This document shows positions 20,066 to 29,507 of a stretch of 31,830 nt of DNA, one piece after another. The stretch covers positions 1 to 31,830 of IMG/VR virus record IMGVR_UViG_3300027741_000175; one strand, 5' to 3'. Positions within the stretch are counted from its first letter, which is position 1. Each line of letters starts with the position of its first letter. Source of the stretch: a virus. Both the position numbers and the translations under genes were made by a program. Under the pieces are notes generated by a model. The model made no database searches, had not been told where the DNA came from, and saw only the letters and a list, made by a program, of their open reading frames with translations.

Positions 20066-21540
20066 TTATCTCCAGCAGACATTTTCAATTCAGCAGACAC
20101 AATAACCGCTTTCACAGGGTCACTTATCGCCACTTCAAAAATCCTGTCCCGTGCCCATCCCAACCGCCGCCACAGGGCACGATTGACATACCCGCCCATT
20201 TTGCCTATGCTAACCCAATGCTCGTTTGACCATGTAGACCCGCCATCGTTTGACCATCTAAGCATGGCCTGAGGGTCTTGTCCCTGCCCAGTATTTAACC
20301 CAACCCCTGGCTGAAATTGAATCTGGAAAGAATCAAAATACTGGCGTTGTAAGTCTTGTGTCAGATGAACGGCTCGGCGCAGTCTGCGAATTGTGCTACC
20401 GTTGTCTGTATATACAGCGTTGTCCAGACTGTAAATCTTGCCGTTTTCATAGTCACCAACAATGTTTTTATTGCCAAAAAATGCCGCACAGTTTGACCGA
20501 TGACGTTTGTAAACCGCTAAATCAGAATCCCAAGACAACCACTTGTGCCAGCTTTTTGTGGACAGGTCATAAACCCAAGTAAGTCCATATTCCCCAACGC
20601 TGGGGAAGGTGACCACATACATTTCATGGCCTTCAATTTGGTAAGAATATGCAATGGCATCATTGGTCACTGAATCCACCAAAGACTGTTCAACAGCGTG
20701 AGTGCTGATTCTGACCCAGGTATAACCCTGCATCATTTCAATGGTTGCCGAACCTCGGGTGTCTTTTGCCACACAAACAAAAGTCTCGCCCAATCGGGCC
20801 AGGGAAAACTTGGCATCAATACCTGATTGGCTTGAAGTCCCTGGCACTCTCTGAAAGGGAAAACTTGTAATTCCTGCAATTACGTTGCCCACATCTGTCC
20901 AGACCTCGGTGGTTATCTCACCAATCAAATAAACCTGACGTTGGTTAACAATCAGCGTCATCAACAAATCAGATGCGCCATCAGCCGTGCCATACAGGGC
21001 TTGGCTTGATATGCTGCGACCCAAGTCGGTACACGCCCAGTTTTGCGTTCCTACCTCGTTATAAATGTTGTAGTTGTCAACGTTATCAACCACAGATGCG
21101 CCCTGCCAAGGGCCATCTGATGCTGGCAACTTGGTGAATGTGTTGGTTGCCACAACCCAGGTATATCGATTTGGGCCATCAACAATATAAGCAGTCAAAC
21201 CATTTACCGTGTCAATGTTGTCTGATATGGACACTTGCCCAATGCTAGTGGTCAGTGTTCCGACTTGCGTGGCAACAAATGCCGTGGTAACTTTATAAAC
21301 AATGTTCCCAGCCACCGCAATAAGGATGGATTCACCTGACATGGTGTGCAAGCCCCGCACTTCTGCCGCCGCAAGCTGTACTTCTTGCACCAATCCAGGC
21401 GTAGGGTAAAGCGCCACAATACCCCTGTCCCCAGGCTGCTTAGATGTGTCAATCTCAGCAAAGAAATTGATGCACTCTTGGTCACCTTGATAAATGGATG
21501 GCGCAACGTAGGATGTGCCAACAAAGCCAAAATCAGGCAT
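20062..21540 (-). CDS. P22 gp10-like packaged-DNA stabilisation / tail hub protein
   Basis: 492 residues, close to P22 gp10 (472). The opening GFVGTSYVAPSIYQGDQECI (5-24) and NFFAEIDTSKQPGDRG are the hallmark N-terminus of the family. The remainder is beta-rich with regularly spaced Trp/Tyr repeats (TYIVDGPNRYTWV, GLTWVYDLSTKSWHKW), consistent with the beta-propeller of gp10. In P22 gp10 joins gp4 below the portal and closes the filled head. The gp4-like gene precedes it, sharing the last base of its ATG region. Confidence 0.88.
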   Translation of the reverse strand: MPDFGFVGTSYVAPSIYQGDQECINFFAEIDTSKQPGDRGIVALYPTPGLVQEVQLAAAEVRGLHTMSGESILIAVAGNIVYKVTTAFVATQVGTLTTSIGQVSISDNIDTVNGLTAYIVDGPNRYTWVVATNTFTKLPASDGPWQGASVVDNVDNYNIYNEVGTQNWACTDLGRSISSQALYGTADGASDLLMTLIVNQRQVYLIGEITTEVWTDVGNVIAGITSFPFQRVPGTSSQSGIDAKFSLARLGETFVCVAKDTRGSATIEMMQGYTWVRISTHAVEQSLVDSVTNDAIAYSYQIEGHEMYVVTFPSVGEYGLTWVYDLSTKSWHKWLSWDSDLAVYKRHRSNCAAFFGNKNIVGDYENGKIYSLDNAVYTDNGSTIRRLRRAVHLTQDLQRQYFDSFQIQFQPGVGLNTGQGQDPQAMLRWSNDGGSTWSNEHWVSIGKMGGYVNRALWRRLGWARDRIFEVAISDPVKAVIVSAELKMSAGDN

Positions 21541-22727
21541 TATCGGAAGCCCCCATCCATAATAAAGCCAGCATCCTTAGCCCTGCCAACCATCAAGCTG
21601 TCAGGGTATCGGGCAATCTGGGGTGGGCGCATATTGGTGCGCTTAACCGTGGCTTTAGCTTGACCAGAATAAGCGTTGATCATAGCAATCTGCACCTGAT
21701 TGACCTTGCCAAACATGGGCAGCAAACGTTCAGCCAAGCACCACCGCAACGCCATGTTGTAGCCTTGGGGCAGTTGAATGGTGTCGTTTAGCGTGGCAAA
21801 TTCTCTAAAGATCGTCTGGGTGAACAAATGCAATTCACCCTGTGACGGGTTGGGGTACACATAAATTGTCCCCAACAATTCAGAAGGTTGGTAGTAAATC
21901 GCCTTTGCCCAAGGGCCGTTCAATTGCTTGATGCCGATGGATTCATATTCTTCAAGGCTCAGAATCGACAAAGGATAGTCAAGATAACCACCCGCAATGT
22001 TTGACCCGCCCTGCATGGTGGCAACCCGCACAAAGCCAGATTCAATCGTTAGCGGGCGCTCGTAATAGGCAGAAATTGGAAAAGGCGTAATTGTTCCCGT
22101 CATGGCAACGCTGCCAACAGTTTGGGAAACCGAAACGGTATATGTTCCAACCCCGCCAGAAGCACTTACAAACGCTGTGATCGTAGTTCCAACGGTAACA
22201 CCAGTTCCAGCAATCACAGAACCAACGCCCAAATAACCAGCAGAAATGGCGCTCACAGTTAAAGTTGTTCCACTGATAGACCCTGTGAAAGCTGGCGTGG
22301 GCGTGGTATTACTGCTGGACAGGGTATACGTCCCACCTTCATTTACATTTCCCCCAGCGCCCGTTGTAAAGCCCACAATCCTTGTTCCCGCTGTGATGCT
22401 TGTGCCTGATAGCGTCTGACCGATATTGATGCCGCCAGCAGTCACCGCATTAGCTGGGACGGTCAAGGTTGTACCAGCAATCGACCCTGTGAATGTCGCC
22501 CCCATCTGACCGCTTGGGCCAATGGTGTACTGCACCTGATTTTGTGTGGTCTGGAAAATGATCTCTGATCGATAGAAAACCATCATGTTTTCATTCGACC
22601 ATTGGGCAATCATGTCGTTAAGCATATCCAGACCATCTTGCGCTTCATCTGCCGTTGGCACTTCACCAGCGGCGACAGCGCCAATGTCTTTCATGGCTCG
22701 GGTGATGATGTCAATCGGCTGGGTCAT
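21540..22727 (-). CDS. P22 gp4-like head-completion/tail adaptor with beta-repeat insertion
   Basis: 395 residues. Residues 1-75 ([55 protein letters not shown]) match the gp4-like tail adaptor that binds the portal after packaging. The fold resumes near 215 ([20 protein letters not shown]). Between them are two tandem repeats (about 78-142 and 147-212) sharing FTGSI.GTTLTV, then ..G..L.GT.....GT.I..F.. and G.YT.S. These Gly/Thr-rich beta units look like an inserted decoration domain on a connector protein that is normally about half this length. Confidence 0.82.
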   Translation of the reverse strand: MTQPIDIITRAMKDIGAVAAGEVPTADEAQDGLDMLNDMIAQWSNENMMVFYRSEIIFQTTQNQVQYTIGPSGQMGATFTGSIAGTTLTVPANAVTAGGINIGQTLSGTSITAGTRIVGFTTGAGGNVNEGGTYTLSSSNTTPTPAFTGSISGTTLTVSAISAGYLGVGSVIAGTGVTVGTTITAFVSASGGVGTYTVSVSQTVGSVAMTGTITPFPISAYYERPLTIESGFVRVATMQGGSNIAGGYLDYPLSILSLEEYESIGIKQLNGPWAKAIYYQPSELLGTIYVYPNPSQGELHLFTQTIFREFATLNDTIQLPQGYNMALRWCLAERLLPMFGKVNQVQIAMINAYSGQAKATVKRTNMRPPQIARYPDSLMVGRAKDAGFIMDGGFR

Positions 22728-22737
22728 TTCTTATCCT

Positions 22738-23238
22738 TTATTGCAAAAACTCAACAACATCACCAACATTTAAACCATTAACAAATGTAACGGTTGTGGC
22801 ATTTGTTTCATTGTAATTTAACGTATTAACTTGTTTTGATCCATTTACCAAAACATATAAAGAGCTTGATCCTAATAAATAAGTAAATGGTACTGTGCAA
22901 ACAGTTTGATTTTGAGTTGCGGTTATATAACCTTCTTGACCAGCAGAGGGTAATCCTTGAAGATTATCCATACTCCAAATTTGTGTAAAAGTAGCAGTTT
23001 TTAATACAAATTTATACGAAACACCACCCGAAAGCCAAATTTCATTTGATGGCCTTCCAGCAGAATTTAATATGATAGGATTGGAATTTTGAATTGTTCC
23101 TGATGCAGATGTATAAGTTGCTTGTGGTGTTGTAGTTCCTGCCAAATAGGTATAAATAAGCCCACCAACCAAAGGAAGGCCATTGTCATCAAAAAACTGC
23201 CACCCAGCGCCTCCTAATGGTGATAAATTTACACTCAT
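22738..23238 (-). CDS. Tailspike/fibre head-binding-type protein (166 aa)
   Basis: The N-terminal half (SPLGGAGWQFFDDNGLPLVG, GLIYTYLAGTTTPQATYTSA, then PIILNSAGRPSNEIWLSGG) is the particle-attachment module common at the start of podovirus tailspikes. Here it is a stand-alone protein whose C-terminal half is a short beta domain. It may be an adaptor on which the separate spike or fibre proteins assemble, or the remnant of a longer spike split by gene rearrangement. The gene is AT-rich like the spike gene upstream. Confidence 0.75.
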   Translation of the reverse strand: MSVNLSPLGGAGWQFFDDNGLPLVGGLIYTYLAGTTTPQATYTSASGTIQNSNPIILNSAGRPSNEIWLSGGVSYKFVLKTATFTQIWSMDNLQGLPSAGQEGYITATQNQTVCTVPFTYLLGSSSLYVLVNGSKQVNTLNYNETNATTVTFVNGLNVGDVVEFLQ

Positions 23239-23254
23239 GATATTCTCCTAAATT

Positions 23255-25114
23255 TTATATTGCAGATATTACAAAAGCCAATAATTCTTCATACCTAACA
23301 CCAAGTTGGGTATGAGTTGTTAAGTTAGGAATTAATATATTTTTATCGTCTATGTTTGATTCAAAAACAATACCATCTTCATTTGTGTACCAAGTATCAG
23401 AACAAAATAAAGCGTATTTATTTGGGTCAAGTCCTTGAGCAATAAATGCCGCCTGTACATCTTGAGCAACCACACCCACATGAAGTCTTGCTTTATCAAT
23501 ACCTTTTTTAGCGATAGCATCATTAAATTTAAATGTTTTTATTAAACCTTTTATTGCTTTCGCTACATTTTGTTCGGCTGTTGTTAAAGAACCAATAACA
23601 GTTTTTTGATTTTCATCTGAAGTATTGATTGTGCCTGTTGCAGCATAAACAGTTGACCATCTATTAGAAGATGTCCCAAGAGTAATTGCATTATCACTAC
23701 TTGGGGCAAAAAATGATGTGCCAAATGAAACAACGTTAGCAGTTAATGGAAGTGGTGTTGTAGCACCATAAGTATTACTATAATTACTTGCATAACCTAA
23801 ATTTAAAACTGCATTAGCGTTTCCAGAACCAACAGTCATGTTCCATATATATTGCTTTGCGTAACCATTGTCGCTTGCATCACTTTCTAATCCCATTACT
23901 GCAACTATTGCATTAGAAACTGCGGTTTGATACCCATTGGTATAAATTGTTCTAAGTGGTTGTAGCAAAGTAGATGAACTAACTTGAGTTAAACCTGATC
24001 CAGGTATTGATCCTGCATCTTGAGTTACAACTTGTGAACCACTTGCATAAAATCCAAACGAAACTGTTGGATCATTAATAATTGGGAATCCAGTTACACC
24101 ACTAATGTAAATGCCAGTAGGAGACAAAACATAAGTACCAGTACCAGATGAAATTAATGGCGAACCTGTTATTTGTTCGCACCAATTATTAGTTAAATAA
24201 ATGTCACTGTTTTGTCCACCATTATTAATAAAATTGGTAGATTGACCACATTGATTATTAATATATTGTGCGTTTAATGATCTATAGGTGTTGTACATAC
24301 AAGCACCTTGAAAATTAGTCACTACATTTGAAGTGTTAAATGTTCCTGATATGACATAAACTGTTAAAGTATTTGTTCCCGTATTTATTGCCTGTATTAG
24401 CGCTTGTGCGTTAGTAGATGCTTGTGAAATAGGTGTATAAACTTCAAAAATAGAAGCATTTGGAACAATAATATTGTAAATTTTACCGCTTGATAAAGTA
24501 ACAGATGATGGTGTTGCTGTTATTGTTTGACCTATGTAAGTAAACCAATTGCTTACCAAACGTATTGAATCATTAAAAACAAGATAAACTGATTTATAAC
24601 CATAATTACAATTAGTAAATATGTTGTTTTCAAATGTTTGTACTGAATTTGAAGCGCTTAAACCAATATAGAAATATTGAATAAAACAATTGCTTACGCC
24701 GCCATCAAAATAACCGCCAAATCCACCATATAGACCAACAGACGTGTTATTGGAATTTGGTGTCCAAACCCCAATAATTCCTAAATTTTGTACTCTTGCA
24801 CCTAATGCAGCCGTAATAAAATTACCTGTTGTTATTGACGAATATAAAATACTTGTTGATCTATTATCGCCATACAAAACTTGGTTTTGATTTAAAGTTA
24901 GATTTCCAGACAAATGATAAAAACCTGGGGGAACGTAAACATTTTTTAATGTGGCAATTGCAGCTGTAAAAGCATAAGTCACATCATTAGTTGTACCAAC
25001 ATCAGCAGCGTTAATAAAATCTAAAACAGAAATAAATTCTTGAAGTTTTAAGTTAATAGGCCTGTTAACTGCGCCTGATATTGGTTGTTGAAATTTTGGT
25101 ACAAGAGTAGTCAT
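23255..25114 (-). CDS. Tailspike with beta-helix and S74 chaperone domain
   Basis: 619 residues. The start (INLKLQEFISVLDFINAADVG; YVPPGFYHLSGNLTLNQNQV) is of the pectate-lyase-like right-handed beta-helix type used by spikes to bind or cut surface glycans. Repeated N/I/V-rich turns fill the middle. At residue 499 SDENQK begins a Peptidase_S74 intramolecular chaperone domain that trimerises the spike and cuts itself off at the conserved serine (VGVVAQDVQAAF and RYEELLAFVI follow as usual). No glycanase residues could be named. Sampled blocks are below 30% GC, unlike the head genes. Confidence 0.85.
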   Translation of the reverse strand: MTTLVPKFQQPISGAVNRPINLKLQEFISVLDFINAADVGTTNDVTYAFTAAIATLKNVYVPPGFYHLSGNLTLNQNQVLYGDNRSTSILYSSITTGNFITAALGARVQNLGIIGVWTPNSNNTSVGLYGGFGGYFDGGVSNCFIQYFYIGLSASNSVQTFENNIFTNCNYGYKSVYLVFNDSIRLVSNWFTYIGQTITATPSSVTLSSGKIYNIIVPNASIFEVYTPISQASTNAQALIQAINTGTNTLTVYVISGTFNTSNVVTNFQGACMYNTYRSLNAQYINNQCGQSTNFINNGGQNSDIYLTNNWCEQITGSPLISSGTGTYVLSPTGIYISGVTGFPIINDPTVSFGFYASGSQVVTQDAGSIPGSGLTQVSSSTLLQPLRTIYTNGYQTAVSNAIVAVMGLESDASDNGYAKQYIWNMTVGSGNANAVLNLGYASNYSNTYGATTPLPLTANVVSFGTSFFAPSSDNAITLGTSSNRWSTVYAATGTINTSDENQKTVIGSLTTAEQNVAKAIKGLIKTFKFNDAIAKKGIDKARLHVGVVAQDVQAAFIAQGLDPNKYALFCSDTWYTNEDGIVFESNIDDKNILIPNLTTHTQLGVRYEELLAFVISAI

Positions 25115-25123
25115 TTTTTTTCC

Positions 25124-26368
25124 TTATGCAATATTTGCTGCTTTAAGTCTTGCTCTTAATGATTTTAATTCTGCAATAATGTTTGCAATAAAATCAGAAG
25201 AACCATATTCCATTGCTTGATAAATTGGGTTGCCATTTTCATCAATTGCATCTTTAGCACCAGAAACGCTTAAAGGTGAAATTTCTTGAACTTCATGCGC
25301 TATAAATCCAACGCCTTTAGAACCATCTTTTGACCATATCCAAGTTTTAGGTTGTAAAGCATCAATAAATTCACCCGAATTTGTTAACGGCAATTGATTG
25401 CTTTTTAGCCTATAATCTGAAATTGAATTATAACCAACGGCTGTTGTTCCAACTTGTGAAATATAACCTATTAAAGAACCCGCATATTGAAATTCAGCAA
25501 AAGAATTTCCAGTAACTACCCCGGATTGATGACCAATAATTACAGAAGACCCTGCGGCGTTTGTAACTCGGTTATATATTCCACCATTTGTTACGCTTGT
25601 ACTTGTAGTCCCCACCAGCAAGTCATTCGCCGCCGTAAGCGTCATTGCTTCGGTAAAGGTGATGGCGTTACCTGCTGTGCCTGATGGGGCTATAAGCCAT
25701 ACATGAGAGCCATTGGTAGAAAAATTTGCATCGTATCGGGTTGCAAAAGTTGATGTTAAATATTTCCAATTTGAACCGTCATAAAAACTATTTGACGATA
25801 TGCTTCCGTTAGCTGATGAACCACCAAAAGATAATCCTGTATTTATCTGAAAACCTTTTAAGCCACTCCAAGCACTAGGCGTAACACCCACACCCAGATT
25901 CGTACCATCAAACACCAACGCACTGCCCGTAGCCAAAGCACTTGTGCTTGAGGCATAGACAACGCCATTTGCCGTAAATGAGGTTAAGTTTGTGCCGCCG
26001 TTGGCAGTTGGCAATGTGCCGTTAACATGTGTTGTTAAACCAATCTTGCCCCAACTGGGCGCAACTCCAACGCCGCCCGAAATAAGCGCATTTCCTGTGG
26101 CTACATCTGCAAGTTTTGCAAGGGTTGTGGTGGTGTTGGCATAAAGCAAATCACCCACGGCATAAGATGTTTGTCCTGTACCTCCTGCCGTAGCTGGTAC
26201 AGTTTTCCAGCCAATGACTTGCACCGCATTAGCATCGTCTTTGTAAAACAGTTTGCCATCAGTAATATTGATCGCCAATTCACCAGACGCAAGATTACCC
26301 GCAGATGGCGCATTGGTAGTTGTACTTGAATAGTACAGTTGGATTGGAGTAAAGCCTGTTTGTGCCAT
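25124..26368 (-). CDS. Tail fibre with S74 chaperone domain
   Basis: 414 residues. The start (TPIQLYYSSTTTNAPSAGNL, ASGELAINITDGKLFYKDD) is a common fibre N-terminus. Repeated beta units follow (GDLLYANTTTTLAKLADVAT, NGVVYASSTSALATGSALVF). From residue 317 SDYRLK begins a second S74 autoprocessing chaperone (ALQPKTWIWSKDG, VGFIAHEVQEISPL), ending in a coiled coil (IIAELKSLRARLKAA). GC changes along the gene: the C-terminal coding part is AT-rich and the N-terminal part is not, suggesting a hybrid gene. Confidence 0.85.
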   Translation of the reverse strand: MAQTGFTPIQLYYSSTTTNAPSAGNLASGELAINITDGKLFYKDDANAVQVIGWKTVPATAGGTGQTSYAVGDLLYANTTTTLAKLADVATGNALISGGVGVAPSWGKIGLTTHVNGTLPTANGGTNLTSFTANGVVYASSTSALATGSALVFDGTNLGVGVTPSAWSGLKGFQINTGLSFGGSSANGSISSNSFYDGSNWKYLTSTFATRYDANFSTNGSHVWLIAPSGTAGNAITFTEAMTLTAANDLLVGTTSTSVTNGGIYNRVTNAAGSSVIIGHQSGVVTGNSFAEFQYAGSLIGYISQVGTTAVGYNSISDYRLKSNQLPLTNSGEFIDALQPKTWIWSKDGSKGVGFIAHEVQEISPLSVSGAKDAIDENGNPIYQAMEYGSSDFIANIIAELKSLRARLKAANIA

Positions 26369-26643
26369 TAGATGCTCGGTGTAAAGACTTGGGGCAACCA
26401 GGGGGCAACAACCACCCGTTGGGTTGCCGCAGCTTGCGCGTCTAATCGGGCTTCAACCTGTGCGCCAATGTCGGCGGTCACCCAGCCAATTACAATATCT
26501 TCGGTCACATCAGCAAATGGAATGGTCAGCACAGGCTCGGCAAACTTCCACCAGCCCTCAGTTTCCACACCGTTTTTAGCGCAGAAATATCGTGCGCCTG
26601 TGATCAAGTCGCTTTCGGCTTGGATTTCCAAGATTTTCCACAT
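26368..26643 (-). CDS. Small fibre-associated protein (91 aa), DUF7936-like
   Basis: 91 residues. WKILEIQAESDLITGARYFC, then WWKFAEPVLTIPFADVTEDI and VIGWVTADIGAQVEARLDAQ resemble short phage proteins found next to tail fibres, in which a ..PF...TE..V..WV..... core precedes a helix and PWLP. I associate this type with DUF7936, from memory. It could be a fibre-assembly chaperone or a small structural part. It overlaps its neighbours by one base on each side and uses an AGGGGG site embedded in the preceding gene. Confidence 0.6.
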   Translation of the reverse strand: MWKILEIQAESDLITGARYFCAKNGVETEGWWKFAEPVLTIPFADVTEDIVIGWVTADIGAQVEARLDAQAAATQRVVVAPWLPQVFTPSI

Positions 26644-28703
26644 CAGAATGTGCCCCCTGTGACCCCGCCCGTGGCGGTTAAAACGCCCGTGGATGGATTG
26701 AATTTGAGTTTAGTCGATGATACCTTGATTGGCAAATTCCCCGTAGTTGTGGTCACCCAGGATAGATACATTTCTGCCGCTGTGCTGGTGTCATCAGTAA
26801 TCGCCACATTTGTTGCATTGGTTGCGGTTGTCGCTGTGGTTGCCGACCCTGCCGACCCGTCAATGTTTACCCCTGTCAGGGATTGGGCGCTGCTTGATCG
26901 ATTGAGTGCAATTATGGTCGTGCCAATATAAAGGCTTGAGTTACCCAAAACACCGCTAGGAATCGTGCCTGACAACTGCCCCGCTGGAAGACTTGTCAGG
27001 CTTGCGCCCGACCCGCTAAACCCTGTGGCGGTCAGCAATCCCGTGCTTGGGTTGTAGTTATATTTTGTGGAACTGACGTATTCGGTGGACAGATTTCCCG
27101 TTGTTTGGTTGGCAAACAAGGGGTAACGCACTGCATTGGTAGTGGTGTCATCTGTGACCGTGGCATAAGCGGTTGGGACAACCCAGCTTGGGGCACTTGT
27201 GCCGTTGGATTGCAAAACTTTGTTGGCATCCCCCGCAGCAGAGGCCAAGAATGCCGTTGTTCCCGTTGCTGATTGATAGGGTATAGATGCCGCCGCCCCA
27301 CCCGCCAAATTACTTGCTGTGCCAGTGATGTTTATCGCGGCTGTGCCCGTCAAGTTGGTGACCGTGCCGCTAGATGGTGTGCCTAAAGCCCCGCCATTGA
27401 CCACAAAAGCCCCAGCAGTACCTGTATTCACGCCAAGGGCAGTAACCACCCCTGTTCCTGTGGTGACCGTGCTAGGCGCTACACCAGCCCCACCACCAAC
27501 CATCAAAGAATTTGCCGCCAGTAGCGCAGATGATGCCCAGGCCGTTGTGCTTGTGAAATAAGGTATGCCGCCACTCGTACCCGCCACAGTCAGCGCCAGA
27601 GTGCCATTTGTGGTGATGGGCGAACCAGCAACCGAAATAATGCCGCCTGTGAATGTCTGAGAAATTGATGTGACCGTGCCAACAGTTGGCGTGGCCCAAG
27701 ACGGGATACCCGATGCCAAAGTCAATACTTGCCCATTTGTGCCAGCAGCTAAAAATGCTGTTGCGCCAGAACCGCTTTGATAGACAACCGCCCCAGCAGT
27801 GCCCCCTGCAATATTGGTTGCAGATGTTGCCGTGGCAGCGTTGCCAGATACCGACCCCGTGATAGTGTTGGTCACCGTCAAGTTGGTCAGCGTCCCCAAA
27901 CCTGTGATGCCCGAATAACTGCCCGACAATCTGGCGCTGTCAATCGTGCCGCTAGTAATCTGAGTCCCTGCTATGGCAATGCTGGTGCTTCCCGCCAAAG
28001 TCAATTGACCTTGAGCATTGACGCTAAAAGTCCCAACAGATGATGCCGAACCGTATGCCGCAGCCGTCACCCCTGTGTTGGTAATACTGAATGTGTTGCC
28101 CGTAAGGGTTAATCCAGTACCCGCCAAGTAAGACCCAGCACCAGAAAACTGCGACCAATTGATTGCGGTCACATCAATCGTGCCGCCTTGGTTTGAGGTA
28201 CAAACCCAGCCCGTATCCGCTAGGGTTGTGCCTGATTCAATGAAGGTAAAAGCAGATGGCACTTCTGCCCATGTATTCATGTCGGCAGATCGCGCCCAAG
28301 TGCCTGATGCCGCCACATAAATGCCGTTGAACTGGCTCAGAGTCTGATTCTTGACCAGAATCCTATCCCCAACGGTTAGCGTAGAAGTCCAATCACCATT
28401 AGCCTGGACAGCCAAACCAGACAGCGTAATGTTTGCCGTGGTTGAATAGACACAGGATGCTTTTACATCCAAACCCTGCGCCACCGAATCCACATAGCCT
28501 TTATTGGCAATGTCTGTGTCGCCAGTTGGGGTTGTGGTGATCGTGCCCGTTACCGTGCTGATGTTGGTAAATGTGGCGTTTGCAGGGCCATAGAACGGCG
28601 TTCCAGCAGGGCCAACAAAATACTGGAGGGCATAAGTCGGTTCAGGGGCAAACACCCCTTGAACTGGGACAAAATTAGTGGTCTGGGTGACCGCTGTGGT
28701 CAT
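26643..28703 (-). CDS. Long tail fibre protein (686 aa)
   Basis: Ala/Gly/Ser/Thr/Val-rich with few charges: a trimeric beta-fibre. The N-terminal region includes IANKGYVDSVAQGLDVKASC, a motif of many phage fibres, then TSTLTVGDRILVKNQTLSQF and NGIYVAASGTWARSADMNTW. The centre and C-terminus are degenerate units of about 40 residues (YQSGSGATAFLAAGTNGQVL, then ASGIPSWATP; YQSATGTTAFLAS; NPSTGLLTATG). It ends GGVTGGTF. It lacks an S74 domain. It probably forms a long stem that the later fibre and spike proteins complete. More GC-rich than those. Confidence 0.82.
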   Translation of the reverse strand: MTTAVTQTTNFVPVQGVFAPEPTYALQYFVGPAGTPFYGPANATFTNISTVTGTITTTPTGDTDIANKGYVDSVAQGLDVKASCVYSTTANITLSGLAVQANGDWTSTLTVGDRILVKNQTLSQFNGIYVAASGTWARSADMNTWAEVPSAFTFIESGTTLADTGWVCTSNQGGTIDVTAINWSQFSGAGSYLAGTGLTLTGNTFSITNTGVTAAAYGSASSVGTFSVNAQGQLTLAGSTSIAIAGTQITSGTIDSARLSGSYSGITGLGTLTNLTVTNTITGSVSGNAATATSATNIAGGTAGAVVYQSGSGATAFLAAGTNGQVLTLASGIPSWATPTVGTVTSISQTFTGGIISVAGSPITTNGTLALTVAGTSGGIPYFTSTTAWASSALLAANSLMVGGGAGVAPSTVTTGTGVVTALGVNTGTAGAFVVNGGALGTPSSGTVTNLTGTAAINITGTASNLAGGAAASIPYQSATGTTAFLASAAGDANKVLQSNGTSAPSWVVPTAYATVTDDTTTNAVRYPLFANQTTGNLSTEYVSSTKYNYNPSTGLLTATGFSGSGASLTSLPAGQLSGTIPSGVLGNSSLYIGTTIIALNRSSSAQSLTGVNIDGSAGSATTATTATNATNVAITDDTSTAAEMYLSWVTTTTGNLPIKVSSTKLKFNPSTGVLTATGGVTGGTF

Positions 28704-28706
28704 GTT

Positions 28707-28970
28707 TTACTCGTAATAGACGGTGCAACTCACAGTACCGCTAATCACGACATAAATCCCATCCTCGGTGTTGATGCCATCATAAAAATTGTAATTTGTG
28801 GCGCTCACAGGCGTGAACGTATCAATTACTTTGTAAGTGGTGCTGGTTGTCTGGGTGTCGTAAATTGTAAGTGTGGGGGTGGATGATGCGGCGCTAACAA
28901 AAATGCCTTTCACTTTCCCAGCTTGGTTTTTGACCGTTGTGGTTGCAGAAATCTGTGCAAAATTAGACAT
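28707..28970 (-). CDS. Small virion structural protein (87 aa)
   Basis: 87 residues, nearly all short beta segments: VKNQAGKVKGIFVSAASSTP, TLTIYDTQTT, VIDTFTPVSATNYNFYDG, GIYVVISGTVSCTVYYE. This layout, VKxxxGxLxGIFVSSxSSTPT...FTP, is that of many short phage structural proteins placed between capsid and fibre genes, probably decoration or fibre-joint proteins. It is the first gene after the terminator at 29011-29038, 37 bases from it, so expression depends on read-through or a local promoter, which I could not identify. Confidence 0.7.
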   Translation of the reverse strand: MSNFAQISATTTVKNQAGKVKGIFVSAASSTPTLTIYDTQTTSTTYKVIDTFTPVSATNYNFYDGINTEDGIYVVISGTVSCTVYYE

Positions 28971-29010
28971 GGTTTGGCCTTTCTGTTCATCAAATTATAT
29001 GCTTCAAAAG

Positions 29011-29038
29011 AGAAAAAGCCACCCCTTTTGAGGGCGGC
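29011..29038 (-). terminator. Intrinsic terminator after the capsid genes
   Basis: On the minus strand GCCGCCCT and AGGGGTGGC-type arms close an 8-bp stem (two G-U pairs) around a short A-rich loop, followed by TTTTTCTCTTTT. It follows the 140-residue gene (stop at 29062) and precedes the fibre module. It may be leaky, giving high coat and lower fibre transcript, a usual ratio control in phages (inference). Confidence 0.82.
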
Positions 29039-29061
29039 CCTTTCACTTAGTTCATGCCGTT

Positions 29062-29484
29062 TTAAGGCAAGAAGGTCAGGTCGTAGCCGTAGACAAAAAT
29101 GTCAGCGGTTGCGGCAGCGCCTTGGGCGGTAGAACAACGCAGATACAACGGCGTTGAAGTGATTGCAGCGGTTGAAGTTGCTGCGGTCACGACAACAGTT
29201 GATGCGGCGGTGTTACCCGACAGAGCATAAGCCGATTTAACGGTTGTGCCCGTAGCGCCAGCGCCTGTGTACACGGCAAGTTGTGCCGTGGTCAAGCTGA
29301 CCGATGCGTTGGTCACGATGATGCTTTGAACGCTAACTCGACCAGAAACCAAGATTGGTGCGATGGTGTCGCCAACGGTGTTGAGGTCAACCGATTGAGC
29401 AGAGGCAATCAAGCGCAAAGCCTGATTGGTTGCCAAATTACTGGGATGGTTGGTGACAGTGGTAGCTGCGCCTGGATTTGCCAT
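29062..29484 (-). CDS. Putative capsid decoration protein (140 aa)
   Basis: 140 residues, low charge, Ala/Thr/Val-rich. NQALRLIASAQSVDLNTVGD (20-39), then ILVSGRVSVQSIIVTNASVSLTTAQLAVYTG shows alternating strands; the C-terminus (TPLYLRCSTAQGAAATADIF, VYGYDLTFLP) ends hydrophobic. The position directly after the coat gene, with only 23 bases between and inside the same terminated unit, fits an abundant head-surface or head-fibre protein. GGAG before the ATG. Family not identified. Confidence 0.7.
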   Translation of the reverse strand: MANPGAATTVTNHPSNLATNQALRLIASAQSVDLNTVGDTIAPILVSGRVSVQSIIVTNASVSLTTAQLAVYTGAGATGTTVKSAYALSGNTAASTVVVTAATSTAAITSTPLYLRCSTAQGAAATADIFVYGYDLTFLP

Positions 29485-29507
29485 GATTTATCTCCAAAAG
29501 TTAATGG

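Noticed and set aside
27319-28043. Pro/Val-rich frames on the plus strand inside the long fibre
   Set aside because: Repetitive fibre sequence yields long antisense frames; no start signal or motif.
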